A stretch of 64,000 bases of DNA from Gnetum montanum (Eukaryota; Streptophyta; Gnetopsida; Gnetales; Gnetaceae), in the NCBI GenBank assembly GCA_015680685.1, contig MNCI01011180.1:90967-154966 (forward strand). Reading direction: 5' to 3'. The notes beneath the pieces were generated by a model that did not search any database, was not told the DNA's origin, and was given only the letters and a program-made list of their open reading frames with translations. The position numbers were made by a program, and so were the translations under genes. This document shows, piece after piece, positions 12,096 to 24,639 of the stretch. Numbering within the stretch: the first letter of the stretch is position 1; the number at the start of each line of letters is the position of its first letter.

Positions 12096-13330
12096 ATTTG
12101 CAAGAGTTTGGGCTATATGCACTCAATCCACAATCAAACAAAAAGTAAACACCCCAAAGGTTACCTTATCTTCAAGGTAATCTAAGATAGTTTCACCAAC
12201 CCTTAACATATTATCCCACTGAAACTCCACCATAATTTATTGAGCAATATCAATAGTGGCAGCACTCGCAATCATGAGGAATGCCACCACCAAGGCAACA
12301 GTATCCTTACCAGTAACTTGACCCATATGGATATTATGTGCAGCAACCAGTCTCCCCACGTGACTCTACTGGTCACGTTACTCCTCAACCTCACTACCAA
12401 GCTTGCGAGTATTATAAAAATCCCTCTTCTAGGGATGATATTCTACAAGCATATCATCCTTCTCATCTGGTCACATCTCTTCCACCAATAGCTCCACTAC
12501 CACATACTCTAGCTATGTAGGGTGAAATCCCTGCCTAGATGTAGCAACGTAATGCCACAAGGGCTGTTAACTCTCAACCTACTATTGGTTCCAACAACCA
12601 CATGAAGAAAACACCTTTCTTTAGAACCAATAGTCCAACCAAGCCCTTGCAATCACAAACAACTAATTCCTTAGATGCCTCAATATCAATCAAAACTTCA
12701 AAGCCTCCTTCAACTCAACCACCATACTCAATGCATATGGTCATGCTAACATATGTTGTCACCAATTGGATCAAAGCTACCCACCTTCCTAGGAAATTCT
12801 ATGATCCTAGGAGTCCTCTGATATACTTACAAATCATTGAAAATGCACCATGCAAGGCTCTTTTTTATTCAGGTTTTGGTGTCAACTTGATTTCTCAAGA
12901 AATGTACAAGGCTTGGAACCTACCTCCATTGAAAAGGAGCAACATCCATCTAGAGTTGGCTGACTAGTTCATGACTGTCCCATTAGGACTGGTGGAAGAC
13001 ATTATTACCACTATTTGTGGGTGGTTGTACTTAGCTAACTTCCTAGTGATTCAGGTGAATAACGGTAAGGGGGACTTCCCAGTCATAATGGGAAGAGCAT
13101 GGCTAAGCACCATCGACACATGCCTAGGAATTCGTGATCTATCCCTAGATATATTAAAGGAAAATAAATTTAGAAAGATCAAGAGGAAGAAAGTTCTGTG
13201 CATTGCATATAGTGACATAGGGTATAATTGTCTGCAGAGACCATGGTTTGTGCAAAGTTTAGCATTGCCTACATGCAATCACTGTGCACAAGTGATTAAA
13301 TACAAAGATGCCTGTATGCAGTAGCCACAA
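12096..13330 (+). pseudogene. Gypsy gag tail and protease (element A), decayed
   Basis: A Pro/Gln/Tyr-rich linker (about 12150-12700) is followed by an aspartic protease domain. The active-site region reads ALFYSGFGVNLIS at about 12858; family members have Asp-Ser-Gly here, so the catalytic Asp has become Tyr. The second protease landmark reads VIMGRAWLSTIDTC at about 13083, matching the ILGRPWL-type motif. At least one stop (near 12966) lies between them, and the domain cannot be active. Confidence 0.8.
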
Positions 13331-14576
13331 GACAAGAAGGCACCCAGTGGCTAATAGCTGATCAAGAAAGTAGTTGACTCATATGCATGAAACCAACTGA
13401 GGGTTTGACTTGTGCTTAAATCGATAGCATAGATGCATTACAGCAAGCCCATCGCCGACTTCCAAGTCTTAACCTTGAAAATATGAATTGGAGAAAGTTG
13501 GAAATCCCTAAGAAATTTAAGTAGGTGTCCCTCGAGCTGAAACCATTGCCCACTAGTATGGAATACATGTTCCTTAAAAATGGAAAATCAGTAATTATCA
13601 ACACTACGCTTGCTCCTCAATAGAAAGAAGAACTACTTAAGGTAATAAATAAATGGTTAGAAGCCTTTATTTGGTCATATCCCGAATTAACTAGAATAGA
13701 TCCTAGGATATGCCAACATAGAATTTACACTAACCCCTCCATAAAGCCTCAAAGACAACCGTAGAGGCGATTGAAACCTAAGCTAAAGCAAGTAGTTAAG
13801 GAAGAAATTAAACAACTTCTCAAGGCTAGGTTCATATACCCCATTGCTGATAACAAATGGATTAGCCCCTTAGTTATTGTGCCTAAAAAGGGAGGTAAAT
13901 GGAGGGTGTGCATAGATTTCAGGCTACTGAATATGGCAACATTCAAAGATCACTTTCCATTACCATTTGTTGACCAAGTCTTAGACACCATCACAGGGCA
14001 TCACTATTACAGTTTTCTGGATGGATATAGTGGATATAACCAAATACAAATAGCCCTAGAAGACCAAGCCAAGGCTACATTTACCAGTCCTTAGGGAACG
14101 TTTACATACAAATAGATGTCATTTGGCTTGTGCAATGCCCCTACAACATTTCAATGACTAGTTCTAAGCATATTCCAATAGCAGATAGGGAATGGTGTGG
14201 AGGTCTTTATGGATGACTTGTCCACTTATAGAAAAAACTTTGATCAAGCCTTGGATCGGTTGGAGCAAGTGTTAAAAAGATGTGTAGAAACCAATTTGAG
14301 GCTCAACTGGTAGAAAAACTATTTGATGATCCAAGAGGACATAGTATTAGGGCATAAAATCTCACACACAAGGATAGAGGTAGACCTTGAGAAAATCAAA
14401 GTTATCCAAGGAATTAACTATCAACTAGAAACTGTCAAAGATATTCGATCATTTCTTGGACATACTAGCTACTATAGGAGATTTATTAAGAACTTTTCAA
14501 AGGTTGCCAAACCATTGGTGGAATTAACAAAAAAGGACATACCTTTCGAATGGGCAGAAGTAGCTGTTGTTAAGGA
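13331..14576 (+). pseudogene. Gypsy reverse transcriptase (element A), decayed
   Basis: RT blocks appear in order from about 13770: ISPLVIVPKKGGKWRVCIDF, FPLPFVDQVLD, YYSFLDGYSGYNQI, FGLCNAPTTFQ, the catalytic VFMDDLSTY at about 14203, then GHKIS and [15 protein letters not shown]. Stops near 14092 and 14312 and one just after VLSIFQ break the frame. The aspartates of the active site are preserved although the protein is not translatable. The sequence passes from [13 protein letters not shown] straight into integrase, so RNase H is absent. Confidence 0.9.
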
Positions 14577-15176
14577 TTTTACATCATCTATAGCTGCATG
14601 ATTTGTCTAACAAAAAATCATAAATAGGTTTGGTGTGCCTCATGCACTTATTTCAGACAATGGTACCCACTTCACAAGTGCAACTTTTCAGAAATTAATG
14701 CAACACTTAGGGGTTGAGCATAAATTGACTACACCATACCACTCCCAAGCGAACGGTCAAGCAGAAGTTACCAATAGGAAGATTATGAAGATATTGACAA
14801 GAACTGTTAGCAAGTTTAGGTGAGACTGGAGCACTAAACTGAATGATGCTCTTTGGGCATACTGCTCCACATGGAAACTTTCTACAGGATACTCTCCCTA
14901 TGAGTTAGTGTATAGTAAATTACCAACGCTTTCCATTCAAACTAAGCTCTGTACACTATCCATGGCATGTGACCTCAACCTTGACCTTGATCTAGCATAG
15001 AAACAACTATTAGTAACCCTTAACTTGCTAGATAAAAACCAACTAGCTACCCTATCATCTAACAAGTTGCACAAGGCATTCAATAAACAATGTCATGACC
15101 TAAGGCTCATCTAACATGCCATTGCTAAGACATGTAGATATCACATGGCCTCTTCCTTCACAAATGTAACATTCTA
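14577..15176 (+). pseudogene. Gypsy integrase, C-terminal half (element A)
   Basis: From about 14620 the frame reads NRFGVPHALISDNGTHFTSA, then TPYHSQANGQAEVTNRKI, which carry the second catalytic Asp and the catalytic Glu. ALWAYCSTWKLSTGYSPYELVY follows. The His/Cys zinc domain and the first catalytic Asp are gone with RNase H, so roughly 1 kb has been deleted internally. The coding similarity stops near 15176 and minus-strand copia sequence starts at once, so the 3' LTR was lost too. Confidence 0.88.
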
Positions 15177-15179
15177 TTG

Positions 15180-16021
15180 AAAAATCATCAAAATTATAAT
15201 TTGAAAAATTCTTACCTTTGTCCTTACCTTTAGAGTTAGATTGATTGGATCCTTGTTGATTGAAGCTCTTTTCTTTTCTTGCAAGTAGTCGTTGGATTCT
15301 TTTTGAAAGAAGAGCTTTCTCCTCTTTGCTACTTACATCTTTCTTAGTAGGTTTCTTTTCTTTGGAGGTTGATTTTAGGGAAATGGGATTTTATTTTCTT
15401 TGCCCTTTGATTATGAGGTTTAGTTCATAGGCAATAACAGAACTTTGAAGCTCTTCGAATTTTAGAACTGAAAAATCTCTAATCTCCTCCATGGTTGTAA
15501 CCTTAGGTCTAAGTTTTGGTTGGAGTGTTTGAATCATTTTTATTATCACATCGCTTTCAAGTGGGTCCTTGCATGTACCTCTAATTGCTACAACTAGATC
15601 ATTAACCCTAGAAAAATAGTCTTTTATCTTCTCACCTTATCTCATTTTTGAGTTTGTCATACTCAGTTTGTAAGACCAAAGTTTGGATTATACAAGTAGA
15701 TATCCTAGGTAGGTAGGTTCTAGGGTTTCCCAAATTTCGTTAGCAATTCTACAAGTAGATATCCTATTAAATTTATATTTATTTAATGCACAATATAAAC
15801 AGTTTTTTGCTTTGGAATTGTACATAAACTTATCTCTTTCTTCTGATGTCCACTTGCTTTGTGGTTTGAGGACCTTTGTTGCACTGTCGATTGATGGTAT
15901 GTATCCTTTGCGAATGAACTCCTAGATGTCAAACTCTATTGACTTGATGAAGCCTTACCTTCCAATAGGCAAAATCAAAACCATTGAACATAGGTGGCTT
16001 TGTGTATGATGTCACTTCCAT
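15180..16021 (-). pseudogene. Copia gag fragment 1, decayed
   Basis: On the minus strand gag starts at the ATG at 16021-16019 (MEVTSYTKPPMFNGFDFAYW), the usual copia gag opening. Later pieces such as DKFMYNSKAKNCLYCAL and ANEIWETLEPTY are typical of the UBN2-type copia gag. Frameshifts and stops are frequent. It ends at 15180 against gypsy element A, so the rest of the element was lost. Confidence 0.75.
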
Positions 16022-16062
16022 AGTTCACTTGTGAATGTTGATGTTGAGCACAAGAGCACTAG

Positions 16063-16074
16063 GCTTTGATACCA
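16063..16074 (-). other. Copia primer-binding site, fragment 1
   Basis: On the minus strand this reads TGGTATCAAAGC, close to the initiator tRNA-Met site TGGTATCAGAGC. It lies about 40 bases upstream of the gag start. Confidence 0.75.
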
Positions 16075-16084
16075 CTCAAGGATC

Positions 16085-17190
16085 AAGAACTTAGAAGGGG
16101 AACATGAATAACTTCCCTAAATCACAAGCAACACATGTTATACAAAACATAAGAATTATGTAATTCTCCAACTTGGGTATTCCACACTCAAAGGATAGAT
16201 TCCTTGTGCACCTCTAGACTTTGTTTATTTCAAAATGTTGTTAGTGGACATCACAACCTTTACAAAGTTTGAGCTTCTCAAGGGAAAGTTTTTTTTGTTG
16301 CAAAAACTCTTAACCTCACAAGGTCCCAACAAGATCAAGAGTGATTTAAAGGATCCCAAAACCTATACAAAATAAAGCTTCACTTGAGAGTATTTTGACA
16401 GAGCAAAACAAATCAATCTTGTAGGATCTTGATAAGCTCTAAAAGGATGCCTTCTCACACGAAGCACATCAATCCCTTAGGGTAGCAAAAAATAAAAAGA
16501 ACCACAATCAGAGAGTGTAACTGAATTTACAAATTCATTGTAACATGAAGCATAGTTCCATAGCAAATCTAACAAATGATGTGATAATTCAAGTACACAA
16601 GTACAACAACATAAGATAGATAATGATAGCTTTGATGTTGAAAATGCTTAAAAAATTCCCAAGAGTTTGGAGTCTACATATAGCCTTGAAGTTTCTAAAA
16701 ATACATTGGAATTGGTACAATAGCTATCCAACAACTGTTGTAGATCTCTCCTTTGAGATTGGAATGTCTTTCTGTATTTAGCTTCGACTCTAGGAAGACA
16801 TCTCCTTTCATAATTGGATGTCTTTGGGGAGATGTCTTCTTTCCAAAGGAGATGTCTCCTATTTTAGGGTTACATCTTCTTGTGATTGACTTCCTCTTGG
16901 CCAAGATGTCTTCTATTCCTTGGAGAAGTCTTCTCAATTTTTAAGCTCTAGTTCTTGAGGTTTTCTCTTCTTGATTTAGCTTCCTCTTAATCCATGGAGC
17001 ATCTTCATTTAGCTTTTAGTCTTTGTACTTGTCCATGCTCTCATTTTCCCTATGAAGTACCATGCTTCCTTGAGTCCTTGTTCATGATGTGGAGTTCTTG
17101 CTCATGACCTGTAAGCACATCATGCACAACAAACATTCTTTGTTCACCATTTTTCTTAAGGTTTTGACATACCAAAAGGCCAACACTTCA
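16085..17190 (-). mobile_element. Copia LTR, fragment 1 (ends approximate)
   Basis: The region beyond the primer site on the minus strand should be the 5' LTR. It contains a TATA-like GGCTATATGT near 16678-16687 (minus strand) and, upstream of it in transcription direction, an array of AGATGTCT and AGACATCT words at 16762-16930. I could not fix the outer terminus; the end at about 17190 is a guess. Confidence 0.5.
16755..16935 (-). repeat. U3 array of AGATGTCT / AGACATCT
   Basis: At least eight copies of (G)AGATGTCT or its reverse complement AGACATCT within 180 bases, with spacers of 10-25 bases. The same word forms the array at 18735-19050 in the next LTR, so the two elements share it. Confidence 0.75.
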
Positions 17191-17199
17191 TAGATATGC

Positions 17200-18078
17200 T
17201 CATTATGACTTTGTTAATAAATATTGAAATGGTGACATTAGTAAAAAAATCTATTGGTGATTATGTACTTAAACTTTTTGTTAATGTTATTTTGAAAAAA
17301 ATTGTTATGGTATTATTTTTTTAATTTACTAAACCTATCATTTATAATGATTTTGGGGATTACATGTAACTTCATACCTTCTTTAAGAAATATTTTTTTC
17401 ATCTTCCAAAAATCATGTATCATTTTGCACAAAATGAACCTTGACATTTTCAAGAATATGTGTACCAACACAAGAATATAATCATTTTTTATAGTGTTTT
17501 GAGAATACCTATAAAAAAATCATATTGATGTCAATTCATAATCTCTATAGAATTAGAAGTGATTGATAAATTTTGATGTTATTTGGCATCTCTTTCAACT
17601 CATAGTTCTTGTCAAGTGTTTTCATCCACCTTAAAAAAGAATTAGTACCATCTACACCATTAAAAGTCTTCAACTTAACATAAGAATGTCTTGCAACATT
17701 TTTGAATGCTCTAGCAAGTCTTATCTCATCTTTCTTATTAAGCTTTTTAGGAGAAGAAGTAGTTACAATTTTTGGAGATCTTGGAATTCTCATTTAAGGA
17801 ATAGGATTTTCTTTCATCAAAATCCTTGGCTGATGGGTATCTACACTTTCATAGTTCGATTCTTCTTTATCTTCATCTACTCTATCTGAACTAGGCTATG
17901 AAACTACCTCATCTAAATGTGAATGCTCATCATCTTTGCATATCTATATATGGATGGGATTGACATTCGTATCCACCTTCACACTAATTTCATCCAATTG
18001 AGAAACCATCATTTGGAAGGTAGACTTCATGCTTTCCATGGCTTTGTTTAGGACATGTACCTGTTTCTTATTAGGCAT
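17200..18078 (-). pseudogene. LTR-retrotransposon gag fragment 2, decayed
   Basis: Minus-strand frame beginning MPNKKQVHVLNKAMESMKST at 18078. A clean stretch (17793-17545) reads KLKTFNGVDGTNSFLRWMKT, then LDKNYELKEMPNNIKI. This is a gag capsid-like block of an LTR retrotransposon. Stops occur upstream and downstream of it. A primer-binding site lies 50 bases upstream. I cannot assign it to copia or gypsy with certainty, because no pol is left. Confidence 0.65.
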
Positions 18079-18127
18079 CTAAAATTGACAAAATTCTCAA
18101 CCAAATCAAAGAAACAACCAAAACAAG

Positions 18128-18139
18128 GCTTTGATACTG
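18128..18139 (-). other. Primer-binding site, fragment 2
   Basis: Minus-strand CAGTATCAAAGC, a decayed form of the initiator tRNA-Met complement; position relative to gag fits. Confidence 0.6.
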
Positions 18140-18149
18140 ATAATTAGGT

Positions 18150-19100
18150 GGAGTAGGCTCACTTCAATATCAAAATCACCTTCCAAGCACTAAATCTAGA
18201 TATTATAAAAAGATAATTAATTTGTTAGAAAACAAGAAAACTAGCTATCTTTAATTATTCAAAGAAAATGTTACGATAGGGTTCCATAATTCATAAAACA
18301 TTCAAATCTTCTTAAAATACTCAAATAGTCTTACAAAGCATGATCTACAACTAGACAATGGTTGTTCTTAATGCAAGGCACAACCAATAGAGAAACCTTC
18401 CCACAACTTGGGATAAGAGTACATAGGCAAAAACACCACACATTGATCTTGGATTTGCAACTACATATGCACTCACTTAATATGATTGATCACACTCTTG
18501 CTATGCTCTCTTCAACTCAAGAGCTCTCACTGAGACATCTCTCATAGTGTATAAGCATGAAACACAATCCATATTTATTAACTAAGTAAGAAAAAAATCA
18601 TAGGAAGTCTTTCCTAAGCTCAAATTGATGATCCTCTACTTTTTCCATTCTTCCACTTTTTCTTGGTGATTTCCAAACTTGGAATGATAATTTTGGAAGT
18701 TTTCCTGCCCATTTGGATGGTCTCTAATCTTTCCAAGATGTCTTGCTACAAAACTGGCCATTTTGTAAAGACATTTCACTCCTAGCTAAGATGTATTCCA
18801 TTATAGATGAGATGTCTCAACTCTTCTAGAGAAATCTTAGTTGAGACATCTTCTCATTTTGTGAGATGTCTCACTAACATTTGAGATGTCTTAGGTATTT
18901 CTAAGACGTCTTGGTTGAGATGTCTGTTAAAGTCCAAAATGTCTCCTACAAGCTCTCAACTCAATCTAGATGTTTTCTATCTTTCAAGATGTCTCTCCTT
19001 AAAGCCTAGATCTCAAATAATATAACTTCATAACTTCCAAGATGTCTCCATGGAGCTTGAAACCTACAAAAACACACACATAGGGAAAGAACGAGGAAAT
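18150..19100 (-). mobile_element. LTR of fragment 2 (ends approximate)
   Basis: Between the primer site and about 19100 the minus strand shows a TATA-like AATAAATATGG near 18570-18580 and a long AGATGTCT array further upstream (18735-19050). The exact outer end could not be fixed. Confidence 0.5.
18735..19050 (-). repeat. U3 array of AGATGTCT / AGACATCT (second LTR)
   Basis: A dozen or more copies of GAGATGTCT or AGACATCT, including back-to-back inverted pairs such as GAGACATCTTCTCATTTTGT followed by GAGATGTCTC. It lies upstream of the minus-strand TATA-like site. Confidence 0.8.
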
Positions 19101-20985
19101 CATAAGAGGTGTTCCTACATCAATTATTTAAGCTATTTGCCTTATTATTTCCTTTTTAATTGGCTCTTATTCTTAATATTTTTAATATTTCTTTTTAATT
19201 TTTAGTATTTTTTGATTTTAAAGCATTTTTAGTATTTTTCGTATCCTTTTAGTAATTTTTGGAACAGCTAACATTTTGAAAATAGCAACTAAAAATATTT
19301 TTAATATTTTAGTAGCTTTGAATGCACTGTACGATGGTAGATTCATTTTTTGTAATTTCTTTGGCATTTTAAGTTAGCCTTTAGAACCTATATTATTCAA
19401 TTTTAACATTTTTGAAATTCTAGAATTCTTATTTGGCAACATCTTCATTGGATATATCTCCCCACCACTCAGGGATCATTTGTTATGTTATAGATATATT
19501 TGGTATTTTGTAATTATTTAGTTTTGGATTTGGGTTAGCAATACTTATGTAGTTTGTTTTGCTTGATGGATGTTTTAATAATCTTTGTAGTCCTTACATG
19601 AGTCAACTTTCTTAGTAAAGATCTAGAAACTTTTGTGGGTCACCTTTTTTAGTAAGTATCATATTTATTTTACAGGACTTATGCAACTTGCCTTTCTCAA
19701 TAAGGAGTTAGATACTTATGTAGGTTGTCTTTCTTGGTAAGTATCATTTTTTTAGTTTTGATTTTGGTTTTGTTTTATGGGTGGAAGTGGAGCATTTTCT
19801 ATTATTAAATTTTCATATATTTGGGTTGGTTATTATTTATTATTTTATCCATGCATATTTGTATTTTTGGTGCTAACTCTTTGCTTAGAACTATCCCTTG
19901 TGCATGACTATTTAGCTAACTCATGTCTGAAACAAAAGCCCATGAGGAAGTATTTTATATCTTATCTTTCCTACTTAGTCTTAAGATTGATTTTTCTTAT
20001 GTTTTTATGTCTTCCAAGTAATTCAGTTAGTAGTAAGGAAATTGTGATATCATAGACTATGATGTGATTTCATAGACTATGATTGTGATATCATAGACTA
20101 TGATATAATTTAGTAGTAAGGAAGAAAAGTTAGATGGAGAAGCCTAATTCTTAGATTCTCATTTTGATGCATTTTTAGTTTAGCCATTAAGTTTTTTGTT
20201 ATTCATTATTTTATTATAGGTTGTAATGTTTAGTTAGAATTTTTGTATTATATAATATTCATATATGGTTGTGAGAATTTGTACTTATATTTACCTATCT
20301 TTGGAGTAGGCCTAACTTACAAATTTTATTTTAGCAACATTGGTTATTTTCAACTATTTTTTATTTAGTATCTTTTTCTATTGTTAGATCCCAATGCCTT
20401 TAATGTTGTATTTTGATATAATGTTATTTTTGTATTTTTATTTTATTTTATTTTATGATATCTTGTTAGTGCTATTTTAGCTTTGGCAATAGGGCTTTGA
20501 ATTGTTTTTATTAGTGGGTAGGTTAGATTTTGTATGCATGGGGCTATTACCACTCTTTTATGACATTGTTATCCTTTTCCTTAGAAATTTATGGTTTTTT
20601 GTATATTTCTTTTATTCTTTATGTAATATCTTTCTAGTCTAAGTTTGGTGTTACATACAATACTTTTACAAGTAACTTCTAGGGTATTCCATACCTCCTT
20701 AATCATCTTGTAATGAGTGATCTTTTTTGAATTCCTCTTATGTAGATATAGATATAATAGTAGTTTTAGCTTTTTAGTTACTCATGAAGATCTTTTTATC
20801 GTTATCGCTCTAGGTTGATCTAAGCTTTGATTTGGTTACTTCATTTTTAATCTTGGTTAATAGAGTATATTCATCAACTCTAATCTATCATAAATCAAAC
20901 TCAAATAACTTTAAGTATATTTGCATCCTTTATTTTATTAAAAGATCTAAGATGAACATTAAATTTCCTTTATAATCCAAGTAAA
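19101..20985. other. AT-rich DNA, low-complexity and short tandem repeats
   Basis: No gene seen. 19160-19330 is a degenerate TTTTTAGTATT repeat. 19590-19750 has about four loose copies of a unit containing CTTTCTTAGTAAG. 20036-20110 holds three copies of TGATATCATAGACTATGA. Confidence 0.5.
20036..20110 (+). repeat. Three copies of a GTGATATCATAGACTATGA unit
   Basis: The 19-25 base unit recurs three times with GTGATATCAT or GTGATTTCAT at its start, containing the palindrome GATATC. Confidence 0.7.
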
Positions 20986-20989
20986 TTGT

Positions 20990-21545
20990 GATATCATGAC
21001 TATGATGTGATTTCCTACATATGAAATCACAACTATAATAAATACCTAAAAATTCAAATCATCTACTATATTTATGGTATGTTTTAATCATAACTATAGC
21101 TAAACTCTCATAATATATTTTCATAGTCTAGTAAATAGTCAGTAAGTACTCATAACATGAATCTGAGTCATTTGTAGTGTCCTGTTTGAGTTGAATGTAC
21201 CTATATACATTTAATGGTTGAAAATAGGACTGATATTTTAGGATTTATTTTCATTATTATATAATAGTTTAGGATTTAGTTTCATTATTATTAATTAGGT
21301 TAATTTTTAATTTTAATATTTTCAATTAGTATAGTAATAATCAAGGAAATATCATTAATTGTGTCTCACTTAGACTAAATCATATGATAATAGGAGCCAT
21401 TACTAGTCTAAGTGGGAAGATATTAGCTTATGATCACACTAAACTATATTAAACATTATGAAAGTCCATTTACAAATTATGACATAGTCTACTATGATGC
21501 TTGTAGATTGTATGATTAGGTATTGAACATATTTGTTGTTCATCA
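20990..21545 (+). mobile_element. Gypsy LTR K, 3' part (start approximate)
   Basis: The end GTTCATCA at 21545 is followed by a decayed primer-binding site. Upstream blocks match the family LTR: AGTCTAAGTGGGAAGATATTAG and a decayed GTGTCCTGTTTGAGTTGAATGTACC corresponding to the post-TATA block. The U3 start is not clear. Confidence 0.7.
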
Positions 21546-21547
21546 TT

Positions 21548-21565
21548 TAGTGCCATTTCTAGGAA
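21548..21565 (+). other. Gypsy primer-binding site, element K
   Basis: TAGTGCCATTTCTAGGAA aligns base for base with TGGTGCCGTTGCCAGGGA at 10083, with only transition-type and one G-to-T difference. It follows the LTR end CATCA by two bases. Confidence 0.7.
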
Positions 21566-21686
21566 CTAGTATTAGTACTCTAGTATAGTTAGCTAACATC
21601 ATATATGATTGTTTTTAAACACATAAATATTTATCTTTGAAATTACTATACATTTTTTAAAGCCATATACACATTATTAATTAATC

Positions 21687-22633
21687 ATGTTTTCTTCTAA
21701 TAGAAATAATACCCTACCATGTAAAAATAATTCATATGGGGGTAATGATGGAACATATCACCATGATAATGATGAAGTACCATATCAAGTGAACGCCACT
21801 TATGCACACCTAAATCCTTACTTTCCTAAATTCACTTCATCTTCCATCAAAATAAGTAGATATAATGGAGAGATTTATAAGATGATGTCATATCACCAAT
21901 CAATATAGTGGACCCATGTATGCTTAGAAATACATTAATAAGGAATGGACTTGAATACATTTTAGATAAGTCCTAGGTTGAGAAGCATACGACCATATCC
22001 TACAAATCTACCAATATCCAATCTAGGTTGAACTAGTAAATAGAGGTTCAACATCCATTTCATAAGGATAAAAAATGTAATACCACTAACATCCTCATTT
22101 AAAAATGTCAACACTAACATGAGATTAGATAGGTTGTGTCACAAATGTTCTTTCATATTTAGCGTTGATGACTTGGGTAATCCATGGCTATGTTCTATCT
22201 TAGTAAGCAATCATGTAAGAGATGGAACAAGTCCTAGAACAAGGAGGGCCTCAAGGCCTAGGAACTCTAGTAGGTCAATAACAAATGATGAGAAGAACCA
22301 TAGAAGAAGATCAAGTTGACATGATTCTCCTAGTTTTTCATCTTAGTCTTCATCTTCATCGCCGAGCTTTGATGAGGATGAACATAAATGAGGAAGGAAT
22401 CAAACCAAGAGCCATGATAGACAACTTGATGAAGGTAATAAAAGAAATTATAGCAAGTATTTTCATAGAGATAGATATAGAGACATAGCTAGAGGATAGG
22501 AAGGAGGACAAGAAAGGAGACATAGAAGAGACAATAGAAGAGATTATGATGGTTGAGAAGATAGAGATCAAAATCATGATTATGGAATTATTAATGATGG
22601 TGAACCATTATTGGCTACTAGAAGTGTAACAAT
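21687..22633 (+). pseudogene. Gypsy gag N-terminal fragment (element K)
   Basis: The frame starting MFSSNRNNTLPCKNNSYGG resembles the gag N terminus of element A. Further on, in a shifted frame, comes an Arg/Ser/Asp-rich stretch (SRPRNSSRSITNDEKNHRRR, later RDRYRDIARG) ending in GEPLLATRS, which parallels HDEHLLATRK in element A. Stops and frame changes are present. The fragment ends at about 22633, where unrelated tandem-repeat DNA begins. The RS-rich part resembles a splicing-factor domain only by composition. Confidence 0.6.
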
Positions 22634-23329
22634 CAAAAACGTCAATGGCTAGAACACTAAGGGGTCCACAAGTGAACAATCCTAACCCTAAGTCCACATG
22701 AGGGCTTGCTGGAGGCAAAGGTAGGATGCCCTAAATGGTCTTGTTGATTGAATGGGGACTTATCAAATGTGATGCAAAATGATGCTAAGTGTTTGCATGG
22801 TGTCAACGGTGTCAATGGGGGTGAGCGTAGTTAAGGGTTTTAGTGAGAAATGAAGGTGTCAACATGCTAAGATCATCACCCAAGCATGGTTATGCATTGA
22901 AATGATAGAAAATGTGAGTAAAATGCTGAAAAATGCAAGTAAAAATGCTAAAAATGTAAAGAAAGTGTGTGAGAGAACAAAACACCACCCCAAATGGGGT
23001 TGAGCATAATTAACTCTAGAAGGGGTGAGAAGGTATGTGGTGTACAATAGGCATATAGTGGACAACATAGTCTCAGTCTTGACGATGTCTAGCCATGAAG
23101 ATTAATGTTCTACTGTGGTGTCTGTGCTTATCGGGTTGGCTACCATGGTGTATAGTGGGATCCGGTGGTGGACTATGGTGAGTTGCAGTGGTTCATGACT
23201 TTGCCTCTCTGGTTTACTAGAATGCCCTTCTTGCTAACCCAAATGTGCCAATGCTTCAAATTTTTGCCAACCCCTAAAATGTTGAGAGTAGGGGTGTTTA
23301 TAGGACTAGGTCTTGCATGAAATGCAGAG
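22634..23329. other. Lead-in of tandem-repeat region, no gene
   Basis: Non-coding DNA with short repeats of AAAATGCTAAAAATG and GTGGTCTATGGTG-like words (22900-23170). It begins abruptly after the gypsy gag fragment at 22633. Confidence 0.4.
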
Positions 23330-24335
23330 ATACTGCCATGTGATAGAGGGGATGGTTGGAGCTACATTGTCATCTAATGACACTCTCCATTGAGGTTAGT
23401 GGTGTTGTGCTTTACTCTACTCTATCAAACTCTATGAGACTATGAGACTATGACTACACTATTGACTACATGTTCATGTGCTGAGAGGATTGCAATGTAC
23501 CTGAAAAAATGTAGCTTTGAAGACTACGCTCTCAACTATCTTGTGTGGTATCGAGTGTAGTTACAATTTTGGGGAGAAAAAGTGGTACAAAAATTATGCA
23601 TTTTGCTAACTATGCTTGTTGGAGGTGAGTTGGAGTTGAGCTGAATGCTAGTGCTACACTGTGGAGGCCTCTGGAGGCTATTCTAGCTAACTATGCTTGA
23701 CTACACTTTGGACTGGGGGACAATGTAGTCACAACACTTAGAAAAATTTTGCAAATATGACTATGTGTTGGCTATGTTCTCCATGAGAGGCTAACTATGC
23801 TCCCGAATAAGGTCAAGAATTGTCCCAACACTTTTCAAATCTTGTAGAAACTGTCTTTTAGTTGACTACACTTACTACACTTTAGGTTGGTGGAGAGTGT
23901 AGTCTTGACACTTGGAAAAAATCTATAAAATTGACCTTTATGTTAACTACACTTGACTATGCTCTGGGGTAGTCGAGAGCATAATCTTAACACATAGAAA
24001 ATTCCTACAAAAATTGGTTTTTAAAGCTAACTACACTCTACTCTGGGCTAACTATGCTCTGGGGCAGTGGGGAGCATAGTCCTAGCACTTAGAAAAATTT
24101 GCCAAAAATGGCCTCATGCTAACACTTAGGGAAATTTGCAGTCAAGGTGCTATAGCCCAAATTTGGTGGTGTTTCATTGGCCCCTCTTTGTCGACATCTA
24201 GAGGAGTGGCTTGAGAGACATCAACAAAGAACTATAAAATACTAAAGTAGGCTTGGCACCAACATCACTCTTTAGTACCTAATTGAGTGTTATTGCACCA
24301 TGTTCAAGAGTGTTGTGGATAGTGGTATGCTAGAA
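23330..24335 (+). repeat. 1-kb duplicated unit, copy 1, with internal CTATGCTC array
   Basis: A 1-kb block that recurs at 25424-26430 in the same orientation and order. Inside, from about 23620, a roughly 100-base unit repeats several times: GCTAACTATGCTC, a GGGGTAGTGG spacer, GAGCATAGTC, CAACACTTAGAAAAATTTGC. ACTATGCTC and GAGCATAGT are reverse complements, so each unit can fold on itself. Confidence 0.8.
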
Positions 24336-24639
24336 GTAAAAGCTATAAGTAATGTGCTAGGGATAGGAGACTAATATAACGTTGGTGACACTAGTGCTAA
24401 CACTAACACTAGTGTTAACATCAACTACCCAATCTTATAAAAAAAATTTCCTCATGATTCACTTGAACTTTTCAAAAATCTCAAAATAAAGGTCTACCAT
24501 GCTTAGATAAAAATAGATAGTTCATCCAACATTTGATGGAGTTAAAACTATGATGTAAAAGTAAGTTTAATGATGGTAACATGGAGGTAATGCTTGAGGG
24601 GTGATGCTAACAGTCATAGAAATGTCAGCACCACTTGTT

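Noticed and set aside
21687-22633. Arg/Ser-rich stretch as an SR splicing factor
   Set aside because: It follows a gypsy LTR and primer site and parallels the gag of element A in block order; a gag remnant explains it better.
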